DNA of 64,000 bases, taken from Streptomyces althioticus (lineage in GTDB: Bacteria; Actinomycetota; Actinomycetes; Streptomycetales; Streptomycetaceae). The translations under genes and the position numbers were made by a program. Of the stretch, positions 9,199-15,284 are shown in pieces. Within the stretch, counting starts at the first letter, position 1; the number at the start of each line of letters is the position of its first letter. Location: the NCBI GenBank assembly GCA_014649355.1, contig BMSW01000004.1:486220-550219 (forward strand). The letters are read 5' to 3'. Below the pieces are notes generated by a model. The model saw only the letters and a list, made by a program, of their open reading frames with translations. It searched no databases and was not told the DNA's origin.

Positions 9199-10281
9199 TT
9201 GACCGACGTTACGGCAACAGCGCCATCAGATGCGATCCCCCGCCCGAGACGCGCGAGTGCCGTCCAGGCCGAAGCGAAGTTCCGGGCCGCCGTAGAGGCC
9301 CAAGGCGGGACGGTGGTCGGCGAGTACGTCAACGCTCGCACGAAGGTCCACTGCACATGCAGGAGCGGGCACGACTGCTACCCGCTGCCGACCAACACGA
9401 CTCGAGGCACCGGTATCTGCCGGACGTGCGCCGGGCAGGACCCGCGGGCGTCCGAGGCGAAGTTCCGGGCGGCCGTCGAGGCGCAGGGCGGAACGGTCCT
9501 CGGGGAGTACGTCAACGCTCTCACCCCAGTCCGAGCGCTGTGCGCCAACGACCATGAGTGCCGCCCGTGGCCCAGCTACGTCAACTCGGGCGGCGGCATC
9601 TGCGGCATCTGCGGGGGCAGGACGCGGGGGATCTCGGAGCCAGCGTTCCGACAGCGAGTCTCAGACCTGGGAGGGACCCTCCTCGGTAGCTTCACCACCA
9701 CGCACACGCCGGTACTCGTGCGTTGCCCCGAAGGTCACGAGCACCGAGTGATCCCCAAGCACGTGGTCAACGGCACGGGCATCTGTCGCACGTGCGCCGG
9801 ACAGGACCCGCGGCTCTCGGAGGCCGCCTTCCGGATGACCGTTGAGCAGTACGGCGGAGAAGTCCTCGGCCCTTACGTCAACACGGGTACGAGGGTCCTG
9901 GTTCGGTGCGCGCAAGGCCATGAGGTGGCAGTGAGGCCGAGCGCCTTGCACGCTGGATACGGCCTGTGCCGTGTCTGCGGAGGTCGGACCTGGGATGTCT
10001 TCTACACGGTGCTCGATGAGGACTTCGACGTGCTGAAATTCGGCATCACATCCGGCAACCCGCGGCCCAGGCTGAGGGATCACCGCCGGGACGGGTTCTG
10101 CAAGGTCGTGCGCCTGCACCAACAGCTACGCGACGGGGTCGCCTTGGAGTTGGAAGGCTGCATCAAGGCGGCACTGCGAGACGCGGGCGAGAAGCCCGTA
10201 CGCGGCCTTGAGTACTTCCCCGGGCGCGCTCTGCCCCTCGTCCTCGACATCGTGGACAACCATCCGGCCGTACGGCCCTGA
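9199..10281 (+). CDS. Zinc-ribbon repeat GIY-YIG-like endonuclease (putative homing nuclease)
   Basis: A 360-residue protein starting at TTG 9199, with AAGGAG 5 bases upstream. Four tandem repeats of about 60 residues (roughly 25-265) each combine a helix, a G-G-x-V/L-x-G-x-x-x-x-x-x-T strand, a C-x(3-4)-H or C-x(4)-H element and a C-x-x-C knuckle, so each is probably a zinc ribbon for DNA binding. Residues 270-355 match the GIY-YIG/T5orf172 pattern: an F-Y-T-V-L opening, F-G-I-T followed by R-x-R-L-R-D-H, and a conserved glutamate in L-E-L-E-G. It stands alone between virion genes with its own leader, which fits a free-standing homing endonuclease. Activity has not been shown. Confidence 0.7.
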   Translation: MTDVTATAPSDAIPRPRRASAVQAEAKFRAAVEAQGGTVVGEYVNARTKVHCTCRSGHDCYPLPTNTTRGTGICRTCAGQDPRASEAKFRAAVEAQGGTVLGEYVNALTPVRALCANDHECRPWPSYVNSGGGICGICGGRTRGISEPAFRQRVSDLGGTLLGSFTTTHTPVLVRCPEGHEHRVIPKHVVNGTGICRTCAGQDPRLSEAAFRMTVEQYGGEVLGPYVNTGTRVLVRCAQGHEVAVRPSALHAGYGLCRVCGGRTWDVFYTVLDEDFDVLKFGITSGNPRPRLRDHRRDGFCKVVRLHQQLRDGVALELEGCIKAALRDAGEKPVRGLEYFPGRALPLVLDIVDNHPAVRP

Positions 10282-10300
10282 TAGGCCGTAACGAAGCAAG

Positions 10301-10387
10301 CTGACGGCGCTGCCTCCTGGCTATGCTATGGGGGTAGCGCCGCTGGTTTTGGGCCGGGCCTCCTGCTTCAAGGGAGGTTTGACGCCC
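10301..10387 (+). promoter_or_regulatory. Leader element copy 2: promoter-like hexamers, conserved box, SD hairpin
   Basis: CTGACG (10301-10306) and TATGCT (10322-10327) are spaced 15 bases apart. The conserved box is at 10340-10359. CTCC (10360-10363) pairs with GGAG (10373-10376) inside the ribosome site. The box-terminal GGGC (10356-10359) pairs with GCCC (10384-10387), directly before the ATG at 10388. Confidence 0.75.
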
Positions 10388-11092
10388 ATGTCATGTCCGC
10401 TGATCGCGAACCTGGACACGGTCCGAATTACCAGGGTCGACGCGTGCGGTAGGCCAGTCTGTGGCGACGACAATGGCTTCGTCTTCGACTGCCTGGCTTC
10501 CATCGCGATGAACCCGAACGTGGAGGAAGGCGAGGACGTCACCTACCGCGCGGCCAATGGTCGGCAATGCGGCTTTCGACGCGGATGCCCCTCGCTGAAC
10601 GGGCTGGACGTGGAGATCAACTTCTTCTCCGTGTCGCCCGAGTTCCTTGAGATCACCACCGGCAACCCGGTGGTGTACGACTACGCGGGCAACGCGATCG
10701 GCTACGACGACTGCTCGCTCCAGTGCAACAGCGGTTTCGCGCTGGAGTTCTGGGCGGAGGTCCTCGGCTCCGACGCCTGCGCGGCCGACAACGCTGGTGA
10801 CGGCGCCTGGATCTACTTCCTGTTGCCGTGGGTGACGAACGGCATGCTGGGCGACCTGGAGATCGGGTCCGAGGCGGTGGAGCTGCAGATGACCGGTGCG
10901 ACCCGCGCCGGCGGCGGCTGGGGCACGGGTCCGTACGACGTGATGGCGCAGGACGCGGCGAACACGCCGGGCCCGCTCCTCACCCCCCTCGGCGCGACCT
11001 GTCACCGCAGGATGTTCGTCACGACTGTCGCCCCGCCTGAGCCGACGTGCGAGTACGCGCCGGTCACTGGCGGTCTGTGCCTGGCGTCCTGA
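10388..11092 (+). CDS. Putative major tail-tube protein
   Basis: A 234-residue protein in the position expected for the tail tube, near the connectors and before the chaperones and tape measure. The start is the ATG at 10388, behind its own leader element. The sequence is beta-rich, with an N-terminal V-D-A-C-G-R-P-V-C-G-D segment and a central F-F-S-V-S-P-E-F-L-E-I-T-T-G-N segment typical of siphovirus tail-tube and tail-sheath-like folds. About ten cysteines make it unusual for the family. Its separate leader would allow high expression, as a tube subunit needs. The assignment rests on gene order plus general pattern. Confidence 0.65.
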   Translation: MSCPLIANLDTVRITRVDACGRPVCGDDNGFVFDCLASIAMNPNVEEGEDVTYRAANGRQCGFRRGCPSLNGLDVEINFFSVSPEFLEITTGNPVVYDYAGNAIGYDDCSLQCNSGFALEFWAEVLGSDACAADNAGDGAWIYFLLPWVTNGMLGDLEIGSEAVELQMTGATRAGGGWGTGPYDVMAQDAANTPGPLLTPLGATCHRRMFVTTVAPPEPTCEYAPVTGGLCLAS

Positions 11093-11094
11093 TC

Positions 11095-11799
11095 GTGGCC
11101 GACGTCGACCTGGTCGTGCCGGTGCGGGAGGGTTCCGTCAACCAGCAGCTCCGCTTCGCACTGAGGAGCTGGGTGGCGAACCTTCCGCACCGGCACGTGT
11201 GGATCATCGGCTACAAGCCGCCGTGGCTGTCCGGCGTCAAGCACATCCCGACGCGGCAGTCCGGCACGAAGTACGCCAACACCACGGCGGCGATGTGGCT
11301 GGCGTGCGAGCGCCCGGAGGTCAGCGACCCGTTCCTGTACGCCAACGACGACATGTTCGTCATGGAGCGGGTGGAGGACATGCCGGTGCTGCACCGCGGG
11401 CCGATCCGGGAGGTAGAGGCGTACTACGCGGCCCGCGCCTCGGGCGCCTACCTGCGGGGCATGCGGGAGACGCGGGATCTCCTCGTCGCGCACGGGCACC
11501 CGGACCCGCTGTCGTACGAGCTGCACGTGCCGCTGCCGGTGTCCAAGGGCGGCATGCTGCGGGCCTTGGAGGCTGGCCGGGGCCTGTCGGTGCTGCACAA
11601 GCGGACGGCGTACGGCGTCCTCAACGAGGTCGGCGGCGAGCGGATCGAGGACGTGAAGGTGCTGCACCGCGGGCCGCGCTTCGACCGGTCGACGCCGTTC
11701 CTGTCGACGATGCCCGACGCCTTCGCCAACGGCGAGGTCGGCCGCGTGATCCGCGGCCAGTTCACCCGGCCCTCGCCCTACGAGCTGCGGAGGCGCTGA
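11095..11799 (+). CDS. Stealth-like glycosyltransferase-fold protein carried by the phage
   Basis: A 234-residue protein starting at GTG 11095, two bases after the previous stop. The N-terminal D-L-V-V-P-V-R strand, the W-I-I-G-Y-K-P-P-W segment and the acidic N-D-D-M-F-V-M motif (near residues 79-85) resemble the conserved region of Stealth proteins, which transfer sugar phosphates to polysaccharide. A cluster of H-R-G-P motifs occurs twice. It lies inside a structural operon and its stop overlaps the next start, so it may decorate a virion or host glycan. No signal peptide is present. The family match is by motif only. Confidence 0.5.
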   Translation: MADVDLVVPVREGSVNQQLRFALRSWVANLPHRHVWIIGYKPPWLSGVKHIPTRQSGTKYANTTAAMWLACERPEVSDPFLYANDDMFVMERVEDMPVLHRGPIREVEAYYAARASGAYLRGMRETRDLLVAHGHPDPLSYELHVPLPVSKGGMLRALEAGRGLSVLHKRTAYGVLNEVGGERIEDVKVLHRGPRFDRSTPFLSTMPDAFANGEVGRVIRGQFTRPSPYELRRR

Positions 11800-12605
11800 T
11801 GCCGCTCCAGACCGGCCCGTGCCAGGCGTGGCCGACGGACCTGTGCTGCGACGTGGACAACGTGGCGGAGGAGGACATCGAGCGCTGGACGCTCGTCGCC
11901 TCGCAGATCCTCTTCGCGCTGTCGGGCCGCAGGATCGGCCCGTGCCCGGTGACGGTGAGGCCGTGCCGGCGGGCATGCCTGGAGTCGGCGCCGTTCATCT
12001 CGTTCCAGACGCGCACGGGCACGGGCCCGTGGATTCCGTACATCGGCACGGACGGGCTGTGGCGCAACGCGAGCGTGTGCGGCTGCCAGTCGGACTGCTC
12101 GTGCGGCGAGCTGTGCGAGGTGCTGCTGGAAGGGCCGGTGTACGACGTCACCGAGGTGAACATCGGCGGGCAGGTACTGGCGCCGGAGCAGTACCGGGTG
12201 GACGCGCCCGGCCGGCTGGTGCGGGTCGGCGGCGGCTGCTGGCCGTCCTGCCAGGACATGGCGGCCCCGCCCGGCGACCCGGACACGTTCACGGTGACGT
12301 ACCGGATCGGCCTTCCGGTCGACGAGGCGGCCATCGCCGCCGTCTCTGAGCTGACGTGCCATCTGCTGAAGGGCTGCGGCGGCAACGGCTCGTGCGGATG
12401 CAACTCCAGCCGGAACTTCACCCGGTACGTCCGCCAGGGCGTCGAACTGGAGATGCCTGACCCGCAGGTCATCTACAGCCAGGGCCGTACCGGGTTGCCG
12501 CTGGTCGACGCCTGGCTGATGGCGGTCAATCCGAATCGGCTGGAGTCGCCGTCCCGGGTGTATAGCCCGGACTACCGGCGGGCGCGGGTGCAGCAGTGGC
12601 CGTGA
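11799..12605 (+). CDS. Head-to-tail adaptor-like protein
   Basis: A 268-residue protein with its ATG overlapping the previous stop. It contains 17 cysteines, several as C-x-C or C-C pairs. Order and size suit a head-tail adaptor: an acidic N-terminal helix (V-A-E-E-D-I-E-R-W-T-L-V-A-S-Q-I-L), a beta section with E-Q-Y-R-V-D, and a C-terminal helical section with E-L-T-C-H-L-L-K-G. Related connector proteins of other actinophages are shorter in cysteine. The following gene overlaps its end by four bases, indicating coupled translation. Confidence 0.6.
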   Translation: MPLQTGPCQAWPTDLCCDVDNVAEEDIERWTLVASQILFALSGRRIGPCPVTVRPCRRACLESAPFISFQTRTGTGPWIPYIGTDGLWRNASVCGCQSDCSCGELCEVLLEGPVYDVTEVNIGGQVLAPEQYRVDAPGRLVRVGGGCWPSCQDMAAPPGDPDTFTVTYRIGLPVDEAAIAAVSELTCHLLKGCGGNGSCGCNSSRNFTRYVRQGVELEMPDPQVIYSQGRTGLPLVDAWLMAVNPNRLESPSRVYSPDYRRARVQQWP

Positions 12606-13177
12606 ACCTGCTCGCCGTCCATGAGACGGCGGAGAAGCTCCTTGCCTGTGTGTGCGCGACCCTCGCGGAGACCGCCACGCTGGTCGACGGGCAGCCGGGC
12701 TGCCCGTGCGTGGCCTGCGTGGTGGCGGGGACGCCGGCGTGGGACTCCTGTGACGGCGGCTGCGAGGGAGGGGAGACGCCGGGCCAGTTGACGGTGCACT
12801 TCGCCGGCATGGTGGCGACGTCGAACTTCCCGCAGGACACGAAGGATGTGGTGGGCAGCCGCAACTGCCATCCGGTGAAGGCTGCCCCGGAGTACGTGAT
12901 CACGCTACTGCGGTGCGCGCCGACGTTCTCGAAGGAGGGCTGCCCGCCGTCGTGCGAGGAGCAGACGGCGGCCGCGCGGATCCTCGCGGTGGATGCGGCG
13001 TCGATCTGGAACGCGCTGCTGTGCTGCTTCCCGTCCACGAGCCAGGCCCGGCGCGGCCAGCAGTACGTGCTGGGGGCGCAGCGGACGATCGGCCCGGAGG
13101 GCGGCTGTGTGGGGGTGGAGCAGCGTGTGACGGTAGCTCTGCCGTCCTGCCAGTGCCCGGAGGGGGAAGCGTCGTGA
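12602..13177 (+). CDS. Cys-rich connector or tail-terminator protein
   Basis: 191 residues when started at the GTG of the GTGA overlap (12602-12605); an in-frame GTG at 12596 is possible. It has 16 cysteines, including C-x-C, C-P-C-x-x-C and C-C pairs. The N-terminal helix (V-H-E-T-A-E-K-L-L-A-C-V-C-A-T-L) and position between the adaptor-like and gp10-like proteins suggest a connector stopper or tail-terminator subunit. No family is recognised with certainty. The next gene overlaps by four bases. Confidence 0.6.
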   Translation: MNLLAVHETAEKLLACVCATLAETATLVDGQPGCPCVACVVAGTPAWDSCDGGCEGGETPGQLTVHFAGMVATSNFPQDTKDVVGSRNCHPVKAAPEYVITLLRCAPTFSKEGCPPSCEEQTAAARILAVDAASIWNALLCCFPSTSQARRGQQYVLGAQRTIGPEGGCVGVEQRVTVALPSCQCPEGEAS

Positions 13178-13551
13178 GCGTTGAGGTGAAGCTGGAGCAG
13201 GGGCGCCTGGCGCGGTTTTTGCGGCTGCGTGGGGGGATCGCCGAGCGCAGGTTGGCGCGGCGCACGAGCCGGGCGGCGGACATCGCCCGGGACCTGGCGC
13301 CGGGCAGCATGGGCCGGTACATCGACTGGCACATCCGCAGCGGGCCGGGCGGCCTGGAGGGCGTCATCACCTGCGACCACCCGGCCGTGCTCTTTGTGCT
13401 GAACGGGACGAGGCCGCACATCATCCGGCCGCGGCGGGCGAAGGCGCTCAGGTTCGAGGCCGGCGGGGAAGTGGTGTTCGCGGCGTACGCCCGGCACCCG
13501 GGGACGCGGCCGAACAACTTCATGGCGCAGGCGCTGCGTCTCGGCCGGTAG
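13174..13551 (+). CDS. HK97-gp10-like tail-completion protein
   Basis: A 125-residue basic protein with a GTG start overlapping the previous stop. The G-T-R-P-H-I-I-R-P segment, the later F-x-A-Y-A-R-H-P-G-T-R-P-N-N-F motif and the final helix match the pattern of the HK97 gp10 / SPP1 gp17 tail-completion family. These proteins join the tail to the head connector. Length is normal for the family. Unlike its neighbours it has almost no cysteines. Confidence 0.65.
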   Translation: MSVEVKLEQGRLARFLRLRGGIAERRLARRTSRAADIARDLAPGSMGRYIDWHIRSGPGGLEGVITCDHPAVLFVLNGTRPHIIRPRRAKALRFEAGGEVVFAAYARHPGTRPNNFMAQALRLGR

Positions 13552-13599
13552 ATCACCGATTCGGTCCCGCGCACCGGGAAGCCCAGGCATGATCGGTGC

Positions 13600-14241
13600 A
13601 TGCCGGAGTGGAAGTTCACCCTTCTCAACGGGGCCATGGGGACGCTGGCTGCGCTGATCGTCGGGGCCCTTGCCTTCTGGGCAGCCTTCAGGCAGGGCTC
13701 CAAGGCCGTGGAGGCCGCACAGCGGCAGAGCCGCGCGGCGGTGGAGGCCGCACAGCAGCAGAGCCTCGCGGCGGTGGAGGCCGCACAGCGGCAGGCGGAA
13801 GCGGCAATCCAAGCCGTCGTCGAGAGCGGTCGGCGACAACACGAACTGGCCAGGTGGCAAGCCCGCAGAGACACCTATGTGAAGCTACTCGCGTCGGCGG
13901 ATGCCTTTCAGAGGGTGGCCACTGATTTCGCGGCGAGGAGGCTATCGCCTCTTAGGGGCGAGGACCTTCCCGATGTGTGGCCGCTGAGCGAAGCGTTCGA
14001 CGCAGTTCTATTCGCGATGGAAGTTGTAAAGCTCGAAGGCCCGAAGGAAGCGGTAGGCCGGCTCGTGGACGACACACGCTCTAAAGGGCAATCTCTGCAA
14101 TTTGCAGTTGTGGCGATCGGGGTGCAGAGGCCTGACGGGAGGACGAGCCTTGATGAGTACCAAGAGACGAGGCGCCGCTTCGACCGCAGCCTCCGTGAGC
14201 TGAAAGATGCCATGTACGAGGTGCTGCACGCGACGGACTAA
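13600..14241 (+). CDS. Membrane-anchored coiled-coil accessory protein (moron candidate)
   Basis: A 213-residue protein unlike the surrounding virion genes. Residues 8-30 form a membrane segment. Residues 34-75 are an Ala/Gln-rich coiled coil made of 11-residue repeats (V-E-A-A-Q-x-Q-S-x-A-A), encoded by tandem 33-bp DNA repeats. The C-terminal 130 residues are helical and carry no known motif. A CATGAT hexamer ends only 6 bases before the ATG, and no ribosome site is visible, so the transcript may be leaderless. A terminator follows at 14,331. An independent transcription unit in a late operon is typical of a lysogenic-conversion gene; the function is unknown. Confidence 0.7.
   Translation: MPEWKFTLLNGAMGTLAALIVGALAFWAAFRQGSKAVEAAQRQSRAAVEAAQQQSLAAVEAAQRQAEAAIQAVVESGRRQHELARWQARRDTYVKLLASADAFQRVATDFAARRLSPLRGEDLPDVWPLSEAFDAVLFAMEVVKLEGPKEAVGRLVDDTRSKGQSLQFAVVAIGVQRPDGRTSLDEYQETRRRFDRSLRELKDAMYEVLHATD
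13708..13794 (+). repeat. 33-bp tandem repeat (2.6 copies) inside the coiled-coil gene
   Basis: Units begin at 13708, 13741 and 13774 with GTGGAGGCCGCACAG. The repeat is in frame and lengthens the coiled coil by 11 residues per unit. It is a site where copy number could vary between strains. Confidence 0.9.
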
Positions 14242-14330
14242 GGCACTCTACCGGCCAGCCTCAAGTGGTGACGTGCCATCAGGTGGGATGATGGTGGCGG
14301 TCTGACTCTGGGTGGGTTGGGACCGTGCGC

Positions 14331-14364
14331 AGGAGGCCCCGGTTGATCGTCGCCGGGGCCTCCT
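14331..14364 (+). terminator. Strong hairpin terminator
   Basis: AGGAGGCCCCGG (14331-14342) pairs perfectly with CCGGGGCCTCCT (14353-14364) over 12 bp with a 10-base loop. It ends the accessory gene just before leader copy 3, so the chaperone gene must be transcribed from its own start. Confidence 0.8.
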
Positions 14365-14379
14365 CGTGTCCGCCTGTCG

Positions 14380-14443
14380 TACCCTTTCCCGGCACACCGC
14401 TGGTTTTGGGCCGGGTGATCGCGCGCGAGACAAGGGCACACGC
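14380..14443 (+). promoter_or_regulatory. Leader element copy 3: TACCCT, conserved box, start-codon hairpin
   Basis: TACCCT (14380-14385) precedes the box at 14397-14416, whose last base is T rather than C. CGCGCG (14420-14425) can pair with CGCGTG (14441-14446), which includes the GTG start codon. It follows a strong terminator, supporting a promoter here. Confidence 0.7.
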
Positions 14444-15001
14444 GTGGCTACAAGAGATTTCGCGGTCCGTACCGAGACGCACGTTGCGACGCTCGGGGAT
14501 CTCGGCGAGCTCCACTTTGTCCCGGAGGCCGTGGGCACGGAGTTCCTCGACGGCTACCAGAAGGTGCAGGAAGCGCAGGCGTTGCTCGGCGGCGAGCAGG
14601 ACCTGACGAAGATGGACCCGCAGGTGGTGCGGCAGGTGTACGCGGCGATGCGGCTGTTCCTGTCCGGGCTGATGACGTCCGAGTCCGCCGAGCGGTTCCT
14701 GCGGTTCGAGGTCGTCAAGGGCGGCAAGGTGGCGGCACACTTCCGTACGCGGGAGGAGGCCGACGAGTACGCCAAGGATCTGGGCGGCACGGCCCGCGTC
14801 CGGGACGAGTCGCTGCGGCTGCCGGACCGTGTGCTGATGGACCTGATGGAGTGGGTGACGGAGCTGTACGGCGGTGGTAACGACCGCCCTACTACACCGT
14901 CCAGCGGATCATCGCGAGCGTCACGGAGAGCTGGGACGACTGGGAAGGCCAGCTCGCGCTCCAAGGGGTCGACCCGCACCGCTGGACGCTCCGCACGCTA
15001 G
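14444..15001 (+). CDS. Tail assembly chaperone G (zero-frame product)
   Basis: 185 residues from GTG 14444. Position just before the tape measure and a second overlapping frame identify it as the G chaperone of the lambda G/GT type, which holds the tape measure soluble during tail assembly. The folded part covers residues 1-145. After a Y-G-G-G-N-D-R-P-T-T-P sequence the zero-frame tail becomes a low-complexity Ser/Arg/Gly run, typical for G. An in-frame upstream extension to 14312 crosses the terminator and leader, so it was rejected. Ribosomes that slip back one base near 14,881-14,900 would make the GT fusion. Confidence 0.8.
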   Translation: MATRDFAVRTETHVATLGDLGELHFVPEAVGTEFLDGYQKVQEAQALLGGEQDLTKMDPQVVRQVYAAMRLFLSGLMTSESAERFLRFEVVKGGKVAAHFRTREEADEYAKDLGGTARVRDESLRLPDRVLMDLMEWVTELYGGGNDRPTTPSSGSSRASRRAGTTGKASSRSKGSTRTAGRSAR

Positions 15002-15219
15002 TCAACGCGGCCGAGCAGGTCATCTACGCGTCAGCTCAGGACGATGCGGAACGGCGGCGCCTGCGGGCGCGGTTGTACGCCCCGCCGAAGACGCAGCGGG
15101 GTACGCGCGGGCAGAAGCCGAAGGCACAGCGGGAGCAGCGTGGCGCGTGGACGGCGCAGAGCGCGCAGGCCGTGATGGCGCAGATGGCTGCGGAAGACGC
15201 CCGGCTCGGAGCCGGGTGA
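14881..15219 (+). CDS. Tail assembly chaperone T segment, reached by -1 frameshift (GT fusion)
   Basis: This open frame of 112 codons has no plausible start and sits one base back from the G frame. It encodes R-P-P-Y-Y-T-V-Q-R-I-I, then an E-S-W-D-D-W-E-G-Q-L-A-L helix, a V-N-A-A-E-Q-V-I-Y segment and a basic tail with Y-A-P-P-K-T, a credible T domain. A TAA at 14878-14880 in this frame means the slip must occur after 14,880. CCGCCCT (14884-14890, read as C CGC CCT) or the single codon CCT slipping to CCC are candidates; the exact site is unresolved. The full fusion would be read from 14444 to 15219. Confidence 0.75.
   Translation, partial: RPPYYTVQRIIASVTESWDDWEGQLALQGVDPHRWTLRTLVNAAEQVIYASAQDDAERRRLRARLYAPPKTQRGTRGQKPKAQREQRGAWTAQSAQAVMAQMAAEDARLGAG
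15200..15216 (+). terminator. Short hairpin at the end of the T frame
   Basis: CCCGGC and GCCGGG flank a five-base loop at 15200-15216, immediately before the stop codon and leader copy 4. It may attenuate read-through into the tape measure gene. The stem is short and the role uncertain. Confidence 0.4.
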
Positions 15220-15225
15220 ACGGGA

Positions 15226-15284
15226 TAATCTGGACAAGCCGCTGGTGGTAGGCCGGGCAACCGCACTCGTGCGTGAGGTTGCCG
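15226..15284 (+). promoter_or_regulatory. Leader element copy 4: TAATCT, conserved box, long hairpin
   Basis: TAATCT (15226-15231) precedes the box at 15239-15258. GGCAACC (15256-15262) pairs with GGTTGCC (15277-15283), with an inner GCAC/GTGC stem. The ribosome site GAGG (15275-15278) overlaps the 3' strand. The ATG at 15285 lies one base outside the stem. Confidence 0.8.

Noticed and set aside
13708..13794. CRISPR-like array
   Set aside because: The 33-bp units are contiguous without unique spacers and encode a coiled coil in frame.
14874..15251. Plus-strand frame overlapping the T chaperone, with its own start
   Set aside because: Its translation is Arg/Gly/Ala-rich without structure. 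The frame starting at 14881 gives a plausible T domain.
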